From Actinomycetota bacterium (GTDB lineage: Bacteria; Actinomycetota; Acidimicrobiia; Acidimicrobiales; Aldehydirespiratoraceae): a DNA stretch of 35,422 nt. The notes under the pieces were generated by a model that was not told where the DNA came from, made no database searches, and was given only the letters and a program-made list of their open reading frames with translations. This document shows positions 14,417-22,951 of the stretch, piece by piece. The position numbers were made by a program, and so were the translations under genes. The stretch is taken from contig JAACCU010000031.1 in NCBI GenBank assembly GCA_009937405.1, positions 1 through 35,422 on the forward strand, read 5' to 3'. How positions within the stretch are numbered: the first letter of the stretch is position 1; every line of letters starts with the position of its first letter.

Positions 14417-15295
14417 ATGATCACCCTCGGAATTATCGCAATCGTCATACTGGCTGGAATCGCCGTTATTGCCACCATGCGCGGCCGTCAGGCCGACGAA
14501 GCGGTCGGCATCTTGTCCAGCGAGACAAAGAAGCGCGACACCGCAAGTTCGGCCCTCGGCTCAGAAGCGGAGCTTTCCGGTAAGCAAGTTGAGAAGGCTG
14601 CCGCGCTTGAGCGCAAGGCCTCGTCGCAGCAACTCGTGCTCGCCGCCAACTCTGCCCCTCCCGCCCCCTACGTGCCGCCGGATCCCGATGTCATTGGTGT
14701 TAGCCGACGTCAATTCTTCAATCGTTCACTCATCTTGATGATGCAGATTGGTCTCGGTGGCTTCGGCGCCGCATGTATTGCCTTCTTGTGGCCCGAGGTT
14801 GGTGGCGGGTTCGGCTCGGCTATCAAGGTCGGGCTTGTCAGCGATTTGCTCGCCGACATCCGTAGCAACAATGGGTTTCTCTACAAGGCCGAAGGCCGCA
14901 TGTGGCTAACCGAGTACCCCAACGGTGCGGTCGAGAAGGCTCGGGCCTCGTACTCGCCCCCCGAACTCGCTGGCATGGAGGCAGGTTTGACGCTGGGCCT
15001 CGATGGCGGGGTCCTTGCGCTCTACCAGAAGTGCCCTCATCTCGGTTGCCGTGTGCCCGAGTGTGGCACCTCGCAATGGTTCGAATGTCCGTGTCACGGC
15101 TCGCAATACAATCGGGGCGGTGAAAAACGCGGGGGTCCTGCCCCTCGAGGCATGGATCGTTTCGCGATGAGCATCGGAAGCGACGGTTCACTGACCGTCG
15201 ATACCGGCACCATCGTCCAAGGTCCCCCTATCGGCACCAACACGACTGGCCAGGAAGCCGAAGGCCCCAACTGCATCGGCCAGTCGAGCCACTAG
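14417..15295 (+). CDS. Rieske [2Fe-2S] iron-sulfur subunit
   Basis: This 292-residue Rieske protein of the quinol:cytochrome c reductase takes an electron from quinol at the Qo site and passes it to cytochrome c. Cluster ligands are Cys206 and His208 (CPHLGC) and Cys224 and His227 (CPCHGS); Cys211 and Cys226 form the usual disulfide pair. Helix 1 is at about 2-20 and helix 2 at about 104-126. A twin-arginine motif, SRRQFF (96-101), immediately precedes helix 2, consistent with Tat export of the folded cluster domain after a first Sec-type helix. Between the helices is a charged cytoplasmic segment of about 80 residues. The start at 14417 has AAAGGAGA at six-base spacing; the open frame upstream lies inside the preceding gene. 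Two anchors resemble, but do not equal, the three of mycobacterial QcrA. Confidence 0.95.
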   Translation: MITLGIIAIVILAGIAVIATMRGRQADEAVGILSSETKKRDTASSALGSEAELSGKQVEKAAALERKASSQQLVLAANSAPPAPYVPPDPDVIGVSRRQFFNRSLILMMQIGLGGFGAACIAFLWPEVGGGFGSAIKVGLVSDLLADIRSNNGFLYKAEGRMWLTEYPNGAVEKARASYSPPELAGMEAGLTLGLDGGVLALYQKCPHLGCRVPECGTSQWFECPCHGSQYNRGGEKRGGPAPRGMDRFAMSIGSDGSLTVDTGTIVQGPPIGTNTTGQEAEGPNCIGQSSH

Positions 15296-15316
15296 TAATC
15301 TCCGTCCGTTCCTAAG

Positions 15317-15328
15317 CTGAATATTCAG
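15317..15328. repeat. 12-bp palindrome between Rieske and diheme cytochrome genes
   Basis: CTGAATATTCAG is a perfect, AT-rich palindrome in the 60-bp gap, the largest gap inside the respiratory array. It could be an RNA-processing or regulator site, or chance. No T-run follows, so it is not a terminator. Confidence 0.3.
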
Positions 15329-15355
15329 ACCAAAGATCCAGAGTTCTCCACGCGC

Positions 15356-16840
15356 ATGCTGCTTGCCGCTTCAACACAACGAACCATCGGCCTCGTCATC
15401 TTGGCGATCGTCTTTATTGGTGGTCTCGTCTACATCTACTTCAACATTCGATCTGCTCGTGATGAGATCGGGTCCGAAATCGAGTTGGCTGCCAACCGGC
15501 GGCCATACATGGACGATGATCAGCTCGAGACCAAGCGGCTTGATCTCGCCCTCGGCACCAGCCTCGTGCTGCTGACCATCACGGCTATCACCCTGCCCCT
15601 GTACTGGCTTGGGGAACCCGGACGCCACGAGGGCCGCGACATCGACACGGACCGCATCTCCACCAACCGTGGTGAAGAGATCTATGTCGAAGGTGCCCAG
15701 TGCGTCGCCTGTCACGGTTCGGAAGGTTCCGGCGGAGCCGTTTCCACAGCAATCACCACTGAAGATGGCGCCTTCCTCGCCCAGGTGAGCTGGAAGGCTC
15801 CCGCCCTAAACACCCTCCTCTCTCGTTTCACCGAGAATGAAGTGATTCACACCCTGAACGTTGGCCGCAATGGCGTCATGCCGGCCTGGGGTGGCGGTGG
15901 CGGTGGCCCCCTCACCGACCAGCAGCTCGAAGAGATCGTTTACTACATCCGGTCGATCCAGATCGATGAGGATCAGATCAACATCGAAGTAGCCGACGGC
16001 GTCCGTGACGGCGTCGAGACCAAACTCCGCGCCGAGAGCGGCGCCGACTGGGCCAACGAGTTACGCGCCGTGAACGAAGCCAAGGACGCAACTGCACGAG
16101 ACGTCACCCTGGCGAGCCGAGAGATCTTTGGATTCGACTGCACCGAACAAACAGATGATCCTCGCTGTGCCGCAGACAACGATGCCGCCCAGGCGCTCCT
16201 CGCGGCTGAGACCCAACATGCTGATGCGCTCAATTCGGCGGTTGCTTCATGGCTCTTCGATGTCGATGCTGTGCGCCAGAGGGCGATGGATGCCGCCTTG
16301 GCTGCCAACTCAGCGCTGGACGACGAAGGCAACGAGGAGGACTGGCGCTTCGCGACACTGGAGTTACTGTCCACGCCTGGCGAGATCGAAGGACAAGACC
16401 TGTACCTGGAGTACGGCGAGATCCTCTTCACTAATACGGCCGCCGCTGGCACCTACAGTTGCGCCCGATGCCACACCTATGGTTGGAGTTTCGATGCCAC
16501 GGGGCCTTACAGCCTCGAACTTAACGGCACCGATGACCCCATCCTTGAGGACTACACGCAGGGCGGCGGCTACTTCGGTCCCAACCTGCGTGGCGGCACG
16601 ACGCTCGAACAGTTCGAGTCCGCGGCCAGCCACGCCGACTTCATCGCCAAGGGTCAAACCATGGGAGCTACGTACGGTCGGGGCGGCTCTGGGGGCAACG
16701 GCCAGATGCCTGGCTTCGGCCCCAACACTGACTCTTCCCCCGTTGGCCCAACCATCGGCACCGGTGACGAGTTCTCGTACCCGGCTCTGCTCACTGATGA
16801 GCAGATTGACGCAATTGTGGCGTTCGAGAGGAACCTCTAA
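15356..16840 (+). CDS. Membrane-anchored diheme cytochrome c of the quinol oxidising complex
   Basis: This 494-residue protein has two transmembrane helices (about 9-29 and 64-84) and two c-type heme domains. The first domain has CVACH (Cys116, Cys119, His120) with Met175 in GVMPAWGG. The second has CARCH (Cys369, Cys372, His373) with Met451 in GQMPGFG. A helical, Ala/Glu-rich spacer of roughly 150 residues (about 205-340) separates them and carries two extra cysteines (262 and 271) that could form a disulfide. The protein should accept electrons from the Rieske cluster and pass them to an oxidase, like QcrC of actinobacterial bcc complexes, which it resembles in heme count but not in spacer length. 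Its TAA shares one base with the ATG of the next gene (TAATG at 16838-16842). Confidence 0.92.
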   Translation: MLLAASTQRTIGLVILAIVFIGGLVYIYFNIRSARDEIGSEIELAANRRPYMDDDQLETKRLDLALGTSLVLLTITAITLPLYWLGEPGRHEGRDIDTDRISTNRGEEIYVEGAQCVACHGSEGSGGAVSTAITTEDGAFLAQVSWKAPALNTLLSRFTENEVIHTLNVGRNGVMPAWGGGGGGPLTDQQLEEIVYYIRSIQIDEDQINIEVADGVRDGVETKLRAESGADWANELRAVNEAKDATARDVTLASREIFGFDCTEQTDDPRCAADNDAAQALLAAETQHADALNSAVASWLFDVDAVRQRAMDAALAANSALDDEGNEEDWRFATLELLSTPGEIEGQDLYLEYGEILFTNTAAAGTYSCARCHTYGWSFDATGPYSLELNGTDDPILEDYTQGGGYFGPNLRGGTTLEQFESAASHADFIAKGQTMGATYGRGGSGGNGQMPGFGPNTDSSPVGPTIGTGDEFSYPALLTDEQIDAIVAFERNL

Positions 16841-17958
16841 TGGAGATGCTCGACATCATCGCTGGTCTCGCCTGGGACCCTCAGATCCGCGGCTTCATGG
16901 CCGTCCTCACGGGCATTGTTGTGCTCATGGGATCGGTTTGGCTGATCATCAGCACCAACTCTGGCCCCCGCCTCGGCACCCTCCTGTCGTTCGCTGGCTT
17001 CTTCGGATGGATGGCGATCATGGCCTCGATCTGGTGGATCTACGGCATCGGCTACGCCGGTGATAACCCGGTTTGGGAACAGGTTGAGATCGTTGAGGGC
17101 ACCGACGATGAGGGTCATCTCACATTCGCCGCTCTCGACGCAACCGATGGTCTGCTTACCGAAAATCTGAGTGACGCCCACTCGGTGGTTATAGCTGCCG
17201 CCGACCAGTTGCTCGCCGAATACGGCAACAGCGCACTCACCATGTCGACCTCAGGCCTGTCGCTGGACGACGCTGAATATGTCGTCGAAGTCCAGACCGC
17301 ATGGGCTGAATACGGCATCGTCACCGTTGACTCGCTCACGCCAGACCAGACCGAAGGTCTCTCCGGCAGCGAGATCGCTGTTCTGGCCGCTGACGAACAA
17401 GCCAAGAACGAAGCGACCACACTCTCAGAGTTGGCTGCCACCGCGCCGAAGCTGATCAATCAGGACAGCAGCGAACTCGGCGGCTGGACATTGCTGTCCA
17501 CCGCTCAGTCCGGCGAGGCCCAGGCATCTGCGATTGCCATGGTGCTCCAATCGGGCGACTTCGACTTTCAGACGGCCGGCGACTTCAAGGTCCTCGATGC
17601 CTTCACCATTGGTGGCAAGCGCGGTCTGCCCGAGAACCCGACCCGCTGGGATCGAATCGAAACCCAGGTTCGCACGGCGCTCACCATCAAACATCCGACT
17701 CGTTACGGTGTCGTTCAGATTCAGCAGGTCACCGAAGAATCGGTCACAAACCTTCCGGGCACCGCTCCAAAGCGTCCTGAAGTTGACCCAGATGCTCCGA
17801 TCGTGTCGATCGTCATGATCCGCAACCTCGGCAACCTGCGTCTCGTGCCTGCCATGGTCACCATCGGTTCGCTCCTCATCTTCCTTGGCCTCTGCTACAT
17901 GCTTCACGAGCGCGACAAGCTTGTGATGGCACGGCGGGCCGAGTTCCAGGCGGGGTAG
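16840..17958 (+). CDS. Unrecognised 3-TM protein linking the bc-complex and nuo genes
   Basis: No family is recognised. Helices lie at about 18-37, 46-70 and 333-353. The positive-inside pattern (GPRLG after helix 1, HERDKLVMARR after helix 3) places the 260-residue middle domain outside the cytoplasm. That domain is acidic, Ala/Thr/Ser-rich, and lacks cysteine or heme motifs. It contains a WAEYGIVTVDSLTPDQ stretch and a basic patch, FTIGGKRGLPENPTRWDR. The start overlaps the diheme cytochrome stop by one base, and nuoA starts 3 bp after its own stop, so it is tightly coupled to both complexes. A structural or assembly role in complex III, or in contact between complexes III and I, would fit the position but is inference. 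Confidence 0.85.
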   Translation: MEMLDIIAGLAWDPQIRGFMAVLTGIVVLMGSVWLIISTNSGPRLGTLLSFAGFFGWMAIMASIWWIYGIGYAGDNPVWEQVEIVEGTDDEGHLTFAALDATDGLLTENLSDAHSVVIAAADQLLAEYGNSALTMSTSGLSLDDAEYVVEVQTAWAEYGIVTVDSLTPDQTEGLSGSEIAVLAADEQAKNEATTLSELAATAPKLINQDSSELGGWTLLSTAQSGEAQASAIAMVLQSGDFDFQTAGDFKVLDAFTIGGKRGLPENPTRWDRIETQVRTALTIKHPTRYGVVQIQQVTEESVTNLPGTAPKRPEVDPDAPIVSIVMIRNLGNLRLVPAMVTIGSLLIFLGLCYMLHERDKLVMARRAEFQAG

Positions 17959-17961
17959 CGC

Positions 17962-18438
17962 ATGCTGGGCCAGTACCTTCCCTTGCTGGCGCTCTTGGTG
18001 CTCGCCGCGCTATTTGCTGCAGGCAGCTTTGCCGCCTCAGGCCTGCTCGCTCCCCGTGACCCCTCGTTGGCCAAGCGTGCGGCCTACGAGTGCGGCATCA
18101 TCCCTAGCCGTGAGACCCCGGAACGCTTCCCGGTCCGGTTCTTCCTCGTGGCGATGATCTTCATCGTTTTCGATATTGAGATAATTTTCTTCTATCCCTA
18201 CGCCATCGCATACGGCGGCCTTGGTGTGTTCGGTCTCGTAGTGATCATGGTGTTCACCTTCGCCGTGTTCGAATCGTTCGTGTACCTCATCGGAAACGGT
18301 GCCCTCGAATGGGGTCCGCTGAAGCAGGTCGCTCGCCCGAGTGGTGCCGTGTCACCTGACCGCACCGCTGAAACAACGATCTGCCGAGTTGGCCTTGAGG
18401 ACCGCGGAATATCTGTCGACGACGGGCAAGCTGCCTGA
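17962..18438 (+). CDS. nuoA: NADH-quinone oxidoreductase subunit A
   Basis: This is a membrane subunit of complex I near the quinone tunnel, with three transmembrane helices. The diagnostic loop [20 protein letters not shown] is followed by the [15 protein letters not shown] helix with conserved acidic residues. At 158 residues it is longer than many NuoA proteins because of a tail of about 40 polar residues after helix 3, containing a cysteine. The ATG at 17962 lies 3 bp after the preceding stop. Its TGA shares one base with the nuoB ATG. Confidence 0.96.
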   Translation: MLGQYLPLLALLVLAALFAAGSFAASGLLAPRDPSLAKRAAYECGIIPSRETPERFPVRFFLVAMIFIVFDIEIIFFYPYAIAYGGLGVFGLVVIMVFTFAVFESFVYLIGNGALEWGPLKQVARPSGAVSPDRTAETTICRVGLEDRGISVDDGQAA

Positions 18439-19034
18439 TGGCACAGATTCCCCTTCTTGGTGACTCAAACTCGATCGCCGACTCCGGCCTTGAGGGCATG
18501 GATCACAACTTCCTCACCGGCAATATCGAAGACTTGGTCAAGTGGGCACGAGCCCGCAGCTGTTGGCCCGCCACCTTTGGTCTGGCCTGCTGCGCCATCG
18601 AAATGATGGCGAGTGGCGCTGCGCACTATGACCTCGCCCGCTATGGCATGGAGGTCTTCCGGGCCTCACCGCGCCAAGCCGACCTCATGATTGTCGCTGG
18701 CCGCGTCTCTCAGAAGATGGCTCCGGTTCTTCGACAGGTCTACGACCAGATGATGGAACCGAAGTGGGTTATCTCCATGGGCGTGTGCGCTTCTAGCGGT
18801 GGGATGTTCAACAACTACGCAATCGTGCAGGGTGTTGACCAGGTCGTTCCCGTCGATGTCTACGCCCCGGGCTGTCCGCCTGGCCCCGAAACGCTCATGC
18901 ATGCCATCTTCACGCTTCACGAGAAGATCCAGAGTGGCGAGCTCACCCAGCGCCGCGAAGCTTCTGGTGCCGGTGCCGGGATCACGATCGAGCAGCGCGA
19001 CGGGCAAACCGCCGGCCTCACAATCGGGGGCTGA
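18438..19034 (+). CDS. nuoB: NADH-quinone oxidoreductase subunit B
   Basis: NuoB carries cluster N2, the last [4Fe-4S] centre before quinone, in the peripheral arm of complex I. Ligands are the tandem Cys51-Cys52 ([10 protein letters not shown]), Cys117 ([10 protein letters not shown]) and Cys146 ([10 protein letters not shown]). The length of 198 residues is normal for actinobacteria, with a short Gly-rich tail. It overlaps nuoA by one base, and nuoC starts 2 bp after its stop. Confidence 0.98.
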   Translation: MAQIPLLGDSNSIADSGLEGMDHNFLTGNIEDLVKWARARSCWPATFGLACCAIEMMASGAAHYDLARYGMEVFRASPRQADLMIVAGRVSQKMAPVLRQVYDQMMEPKWVISMGVCASSGGMFNNYAIVQGVDQVVPVDVYAPGCPPGPETLMHAIFTLHEKIQSGELTQRREASGAGAGITIEQRDGQTAGLTIGG

Positions 19035-19036
19035 AC

Positions 19037-19588
19037 ATGAGCGACGATACCGCAGCAGAGGCTGCCGACGATGTAGCTGAGGCTGCAGTCGAAGACCCCG
19101 GTCCAGAGCACCAAATTCGTTACACCGCCATCGTGGCTGAGTCCAAGGGTGACGTAATACTTCACCCCTCCGTTGAGACGTATCTCGGCACGATCCCCGC
19201 AGCCCACGCCGATGGCTTCGATCAACTGATCGACCTCACCGCAGTCGACTACCTGACCTACGCCGGCAAACGTGCCCTCCCTGAGGGCATCGAGGCCGGT
19301 CGCTTCGAGGTCGTCACTGCCTTGATTAATCATCAACGCCGCGAGCGAATCCGCATCCGCGTTCAGCTTGGTGGTGACGATCCCACGATTGCCACCGCGT
19401 TCGATCTTTACCCTGGAGCCGAATATCTCGAGCGTGAGGTGTATGACATGTTCGGCATCGTGTTCGCCGATCATCCCGACATGAGTCGAGTGCTCATGCC
19501 CGAGGACTGGGTCGGCTATCCGCTCCGCAAGGACTATGCGATTGGTTCGATCCCGGTCCAGTTCAAGGCAGCGAGCAACCAGCGATGA
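19037..19588 (+). CDS. nuoC: NADH-quinone oxidoreductase subunit C
   Basis: This is the 30-kDa-type peripheral subunit of complex I, 183 residues and separate from NuoD. The family signature LEREVYDMFGIVFADHPDMSR-like segment runs at about 131-151, followed by the YPLRKDY motif at 161-167. An acidic Ala/Asp/Glu-rich N-terminal stretch (about 1-24) precedes the fold. Its stop overlaps the nuoD start (ATGA at 19585-19588), a sign of translational coupling. Confidence 0.96.
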   Translation: MSDDTAAEAADDVAEAAVEDPGPEHQIRYTAIVAESKGDVILHPSVETYLGTIPAAHADGFDQLIDLTAVDYLTYAGKRALPEGIEAGRFEVVTALINHQRRERIRIRVQLGGDDPTIATAFDLYPGAEYLEREVYDMFGIVFADHPDMSRVLMPEDWVGYPLRKDYAIGSIPVQFKAASNQR

Positions 19589-20916
19589 CCATTACCGACC
19601 AGGAGAATGTCGACGGAGCCGAGACCACCGGTCTTAACCCCGGCATAGATGGCGCTGAGCGCGTGAAGCGTCGTGGCGACGACTCTGCGGTACTTCGTCT
19701 CAGCGAGGCTGAGTGCGCCGAGATTGGCAACGATCCCCACTCCAACGCCGACGACGAGCGTGTGCTGCTCAATATGGGTCCCTCTCACCCTTCGACTCAC
19801 GGCGTTCTTCGTCTGATGCTCGAAATGGAGGGCGAGACAATTCTTCGCTCCAAGCCTGTCGTTGGTTACCTGCACACGGGTATGGAGAAGCAGGCTGAGC
19901 AGCTCACATATCTACAGGGCTGCACCAACGTCACTCGCATGGACTACGCCTCGCCGCTCTTCACCGAGCTGGCGTTCAGTCTTGCCACCGAGAAACTTCT
20001 CGGCATCGAGGTTCCCGAACGGGCCACCTGGATCCGGATGCTCATGTGTGAGCTCAACCGGATGTCGTCGCATCTCCTGTTCATGGCCACCAACGGCATG
20101 GACCTCGGCGCCGTGTCGATGATGATCTACGGCTGGCGCGAACGCGAAGAGGTGCTGCGGTTCTTCGAGAAGGTGACTGGCCTTCGCATGAACCACAACT
20201 ACATCCGCCCGGGTGGAGTCGCCGCTGATATGCCCGACGGCTGGGAAGCCGACGTCGAGCACCTGCTCGAACTGATCCCGCCTCGCCTCGAGGAATACGA
20301 CATCCTCATGACCGGGCAACCGATCTGGCGTGAGCGTCTTCAGGGTGTAGGCGTTCTGAATGCCGACGAGGCTCTGGCTCTCTCGGTCACTGGCCCCATT
20401 CTTCGGTCAACGGGCTATGCCTGGGACCTCCGCCGCGATGAGCCGTACCTGGCATATCCCGAAGTCGACTTCGACGTCATCGTCGGCAGCTACGGCGACT
20501 GCTACGACCGCTACGCCATTCGCCTCAACGAGATCCGCGAGTCGATGCGCATCGTCGAACAGATTCTTGACAAGATGCCTGCCGGTGATTATCGGGTCCA
20601 AGACAAGAAGGTCACTCCGCCTCCGCGTGTGCGCATTGACCAGTCGATGGAAGCGCTGATTCATCACTTCAAGATCTTCACCGAGGGCTACAAGGTTCCC
20701 GAGGGCGAGGCCTACGCCTGTGTTGAGTCGCCGCGTGGTGAGCTTGGCGTCTACATGGTGAGTGACGGCACATCGACCCCATATCGCATGCATGTCCGGG
20801 GCCCAAGCTTCATCAATGTGCAGACCATGCCCCATCTCATGCAAAACGGGTTGATCGCCGATGGCGTCGCCATCATCTCGAGCGTCGACCCGATCATGGG
20901 TGAGGTTGATCGATGA
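19585..20916 (+). CDS. nuoD: NADH-quinone oxidoreductase subunit D
   Basis: This 49-kDa-type subunit forms the quinone pocket with NuoB. GPSHPSTHG at 65-73 and GYLHTGMEK at 94-102 are diagnostic. His72 and Tyr121 (in TRMDY) correspond to the quinone-headgroup residues His38 and Tyr87 of the Thermus subunit. The core is preceded by an unusually long polar N-terminus of about 55 residues. Total length is 443. It overlaps nuoC and nuoE by 4 bp at either end. Confidence 0.97.
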   Translation: MTITDQENVDGAETTGLNPGIDGAERVKRRGDDSAVLRLSEAECAEIGNDPHSNADDERVLLNMGPSHPSTHGVLRLMLEMEGETILRSKPVVGYLHTGMEKQAEQLTYLQGCTNVTRMDYASPLFTELAFSLATEKLLGIEVPERATWIRMLMCELNRMSSHLLFMATNGMDLGAVSMMIYGWREREEVLRFFEKVTGLRMNHNYIRPGGVAADMPDGWEADVEHLLELIPPRLEEYDILMTGQPIWRERLQGVGVLNADEALALSVTGPILRSTGYAWDLRRDEPYLAYPEVDFDVIVGSYGDCYDRYAIRLNEIRESMRIVEQILDKMPAGDYRVQDKKVTPPPRVRIDQSMEALIHHFKIFTEGYKVPEGEAYACVESPRGELGVYMVSDGTSTPYRMHVRGPSFINVQTMPHLMQNGLIADGVAIISSVDPIMGEVDR

Positions 20917-21548
20917 CCGAGCACTTCACCACCGCCAACCTGGCGACCGCGTACGAAATCATTGGTCGCTACCCGAAGCCGAAATCGGCATTGATTCCGC
21001 TCCTGCATCTCGCTCAAGAACAGGACGGCTGGGTCACCGACGATGCCATGCGTCAGATCGCGCAACTCACTGCCACCACGCCGGCTGAGGTCAAGGGCAC
21101 AGGCACCTTCTACGAAATGTTCAAGTTCCATCCGGTCGGCAAATACATGGTCAACGTGTGCACCAACCTGTCGTGCCAGCTGCTCGGCGGTGAAGAACTG
21201 CTCGCCCATGCCGAGGAGAAGCTCGGCGTGAAGGCCGGCGGCACCACCGCTGATGGCATGTTCACTGTCGAAGACGTGGAGTGCATCGCAGCATGCACAG
21301 AGGCGCCGGCCCTGCAGGTCAACTACCGCTTCCGGCATCGCATCACCATCACCGAGTTCGATGAACTGATCGACGACATTCGCAGCGGCAAAGCCGATGA
21401 CATCCCTGAACATGGAACCCTCGCCCGGGTCCGTCAATCGATTCCAGCTGGTGCTGGTGCGGGGATCTACCCGCCAGAACAGGCCAATGAGGCCCCCGTT
21501 TGGCTTGCCCGCAACGATGAGGGCCGCGACGAAGGAGGGGAAGGCTGA
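20913..21548 (+). CDS. nuoE: NADH-quinone oxidoreductase subunit E
   Basis: This is the thioredoxin-like [2Fe-2S] subunit (cluster N1a) of the NADH-dehydrogenase module. Ligands are Cys83 and Cys88 (VCTNLSC) and Cys124 and Cys128 (ECIAAC). The N-terminal helical part includes LLHLAQEQDGWV. A C-terminal extension of about 55 residues beyond the fold is Gly/Ala- and Glu-rich. Length is 211. It starts inside the nuoD stop and shares one base with the nuoF start. Confidence 0.97.
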   Translation: MTEHFTTANLATAYEIIGRYPKPKSALIPLLHLAQEQDGWVTDDAMRQIAQLTATTPAEVKGTGTFYEMFKFHPVGKYMVNVCTNLSCQLLGGEELLAHAEEKLGVKAGGTTADGMFTVEDVECIAACTEAPALQVNYRFRHRITITEFDELIDDIRSGKADDIPEHGTLARVRQSIPAGAGAGIYPPEQANEAPVWLARNDEGRDEGGEG

Positions 21549-22951
21549 TGCCAACCCACGACTACATCGCTCACGCTGCCGGGTATGTCGACAATGACGG
21601 ACCCAAGATTGTCACCAGTCGATTCCCGTATGAGGATTCGTACACGCTCGAACGGTTCGAGGCCACGGGCGGCTACGACGGGCTGCGTACAGCGCTGAGT
21701 CGTCGCCCTAGCGACGTCCACAGCGAAGTTCGTGACGCCACGGTTCTCGGTCGTGGTGGCGCCGGCTTCCCCGCCGGCGTCAAGTGGGGCTTCATGCCCC
21801 CTGGCAAGTTCCCGTACTACCTCGTTGTCAACGGCGACGAAAGCGAACCTGGCACGTACAAGGATCGGCTCCTCATGGAGCGCGATCCCCACCAGCTGAT
21901 CGAGGGTTGCCTCATCACCTGCTACGCACTGGGTCTCGCCCAATGCTTCCTTTATGTCCGGGGCGAGATGGCGTTGGCTCAAGAACGCATCGCCACGGCC
22001 CTCAACGACGCATACGCCAAGGGTTACGTCGGCAAGAACATTCTCGGCACCGACTTCAGCGTCGACATCACCCTTACCTGGGGCGCCGGTGCCTACATCG
22101 TCGGTGAAGAGACGGCCCTCATCGAAAGCCTCGAAGGCAACCGCGGCATGCCGCGCCTGAAGCCGCCGTACTTCCCCGCGGCAATCGGCCTCTACGGTCA
22201 GCCAACGATCGTCAACAATGTCGAAACGCTGGCCAACCTTCCGTGGCTCATGCAGAACGGCGCTGACCAGTACAAGACGTACGGGTCCGAGTCGTCGCCA
22301 GGCACCCGCATGATTGCGGTGTCGGGTCATGTGAAACGTCCGGGCGTCTATGAGATCGAGCAAGGTGTCACTACATTTCGCGATCTGTTCTACGGCGACA
22401 ACTTCTGCCAAGGTATTCGCGAGGGCCACGAGCTCAAGATGTTCGTGCCCGGTGGAGGCTCTGCGCCATGGTTCTTCCCCGAGCAGGTCGACCTGCCGCT
22501 CGAGGCTCGTGCGGTCGGCGCCGCTGGTTCGATGCTCGGCTCCGGGGCCATCATCGTGATGGACGAGACAACCGACGCGGTGAAGGCCGCCCTTCGACTC
22601 GTGCGCTTCTACGCCCGCGAGTCGTGCGGCAAATGCACCCCCTGTCGTGAGGGAACGACCTGGGAAGAGCGGGTGATGCAACGCATTGTCGATGGTGAAG
22701 GTCGCCCCAGCGACATCGACATGCTGCTCGACATTGCCGACAACATCTCGCCTGGCCCGTACCCGGTTGCCGCCGATCCGTCGCAGGGTCTTGAAGCCGT
22801 GCCGTTCCCGCCGAAGCAGACCACCATCTGCCCGCTTGGCCCATCATCGGTCGCGCCGATTGCGTCGACGATTCGTCGGTTCCGCCACGAATACGAGGCA
22901 AAGATCACCAAGCGCGACACCATTCCTCTCACCGTTGAGGCGCTTTCATGA
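21548..22951 (+). CDS. nuoF: NADH-quinone oxidoreductase subunit F
   Basis: This 51-kDa-type subunit binds NADH, FMN and cluster N3. The GRGGAGFPAGVKWGFMP loop (68-84) binds NADH and FMN, with NGDESEPGTYKDR at 95-107. Cluster ligands are Cys360, Cys363, Cys366 (ESCGKCTPCREGT) and Cys428 (TTICPLG). The stretch between the third and fourth cysteine is 62 residues and holds a Pro/Ala-rich segment, SPGPYPVAADPSQGLEAVPF, longer than the roughly 40 residues I expect. Total length is 467. The start shares a base with the nuoE stop, and nuoG overlaps the end by 4 bp. Confidence 0.97.
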   Translation: MPTHDYIAHAAGYVDNDGPKIVTSRFPYEDSYTLERFEATGGYDGLRTALSRRPSDVHSEVRDATVLGRGGAGFPAGVKWGFMPPGKFPYYLVVNGDESEPGTYKDRLLMERDPHQLIEGCLITCYALGLAQCFLYVRGEMALAQERIATALNDAYAKGYVGKNILGTDFSVDITLTWGAGAYIVGEETALIESLEGNRGMPRLKPPYFPAAIGLYGQPTIVNNVETLANLPWLMQNGADQYKTYGSESSPGTRMIAVSGHVKRPGVYEIEQGVTTFRDLFYGDNFCQGIREGHELKMFVPGGGSAPWFFPEQVDLPLEARAVGAAGSMLGSGAIIVMDETTDAVKAALRLVRFYARESCGKCTPCREGTTWEERVMQRIVDGEGRPSDIDMLLDIADNISPGPYPVAADPSQGLEAVPFPPKQTTICPLGPSSVAPIASTIRRFRHEYEAKITKRDTIPLTVEALS

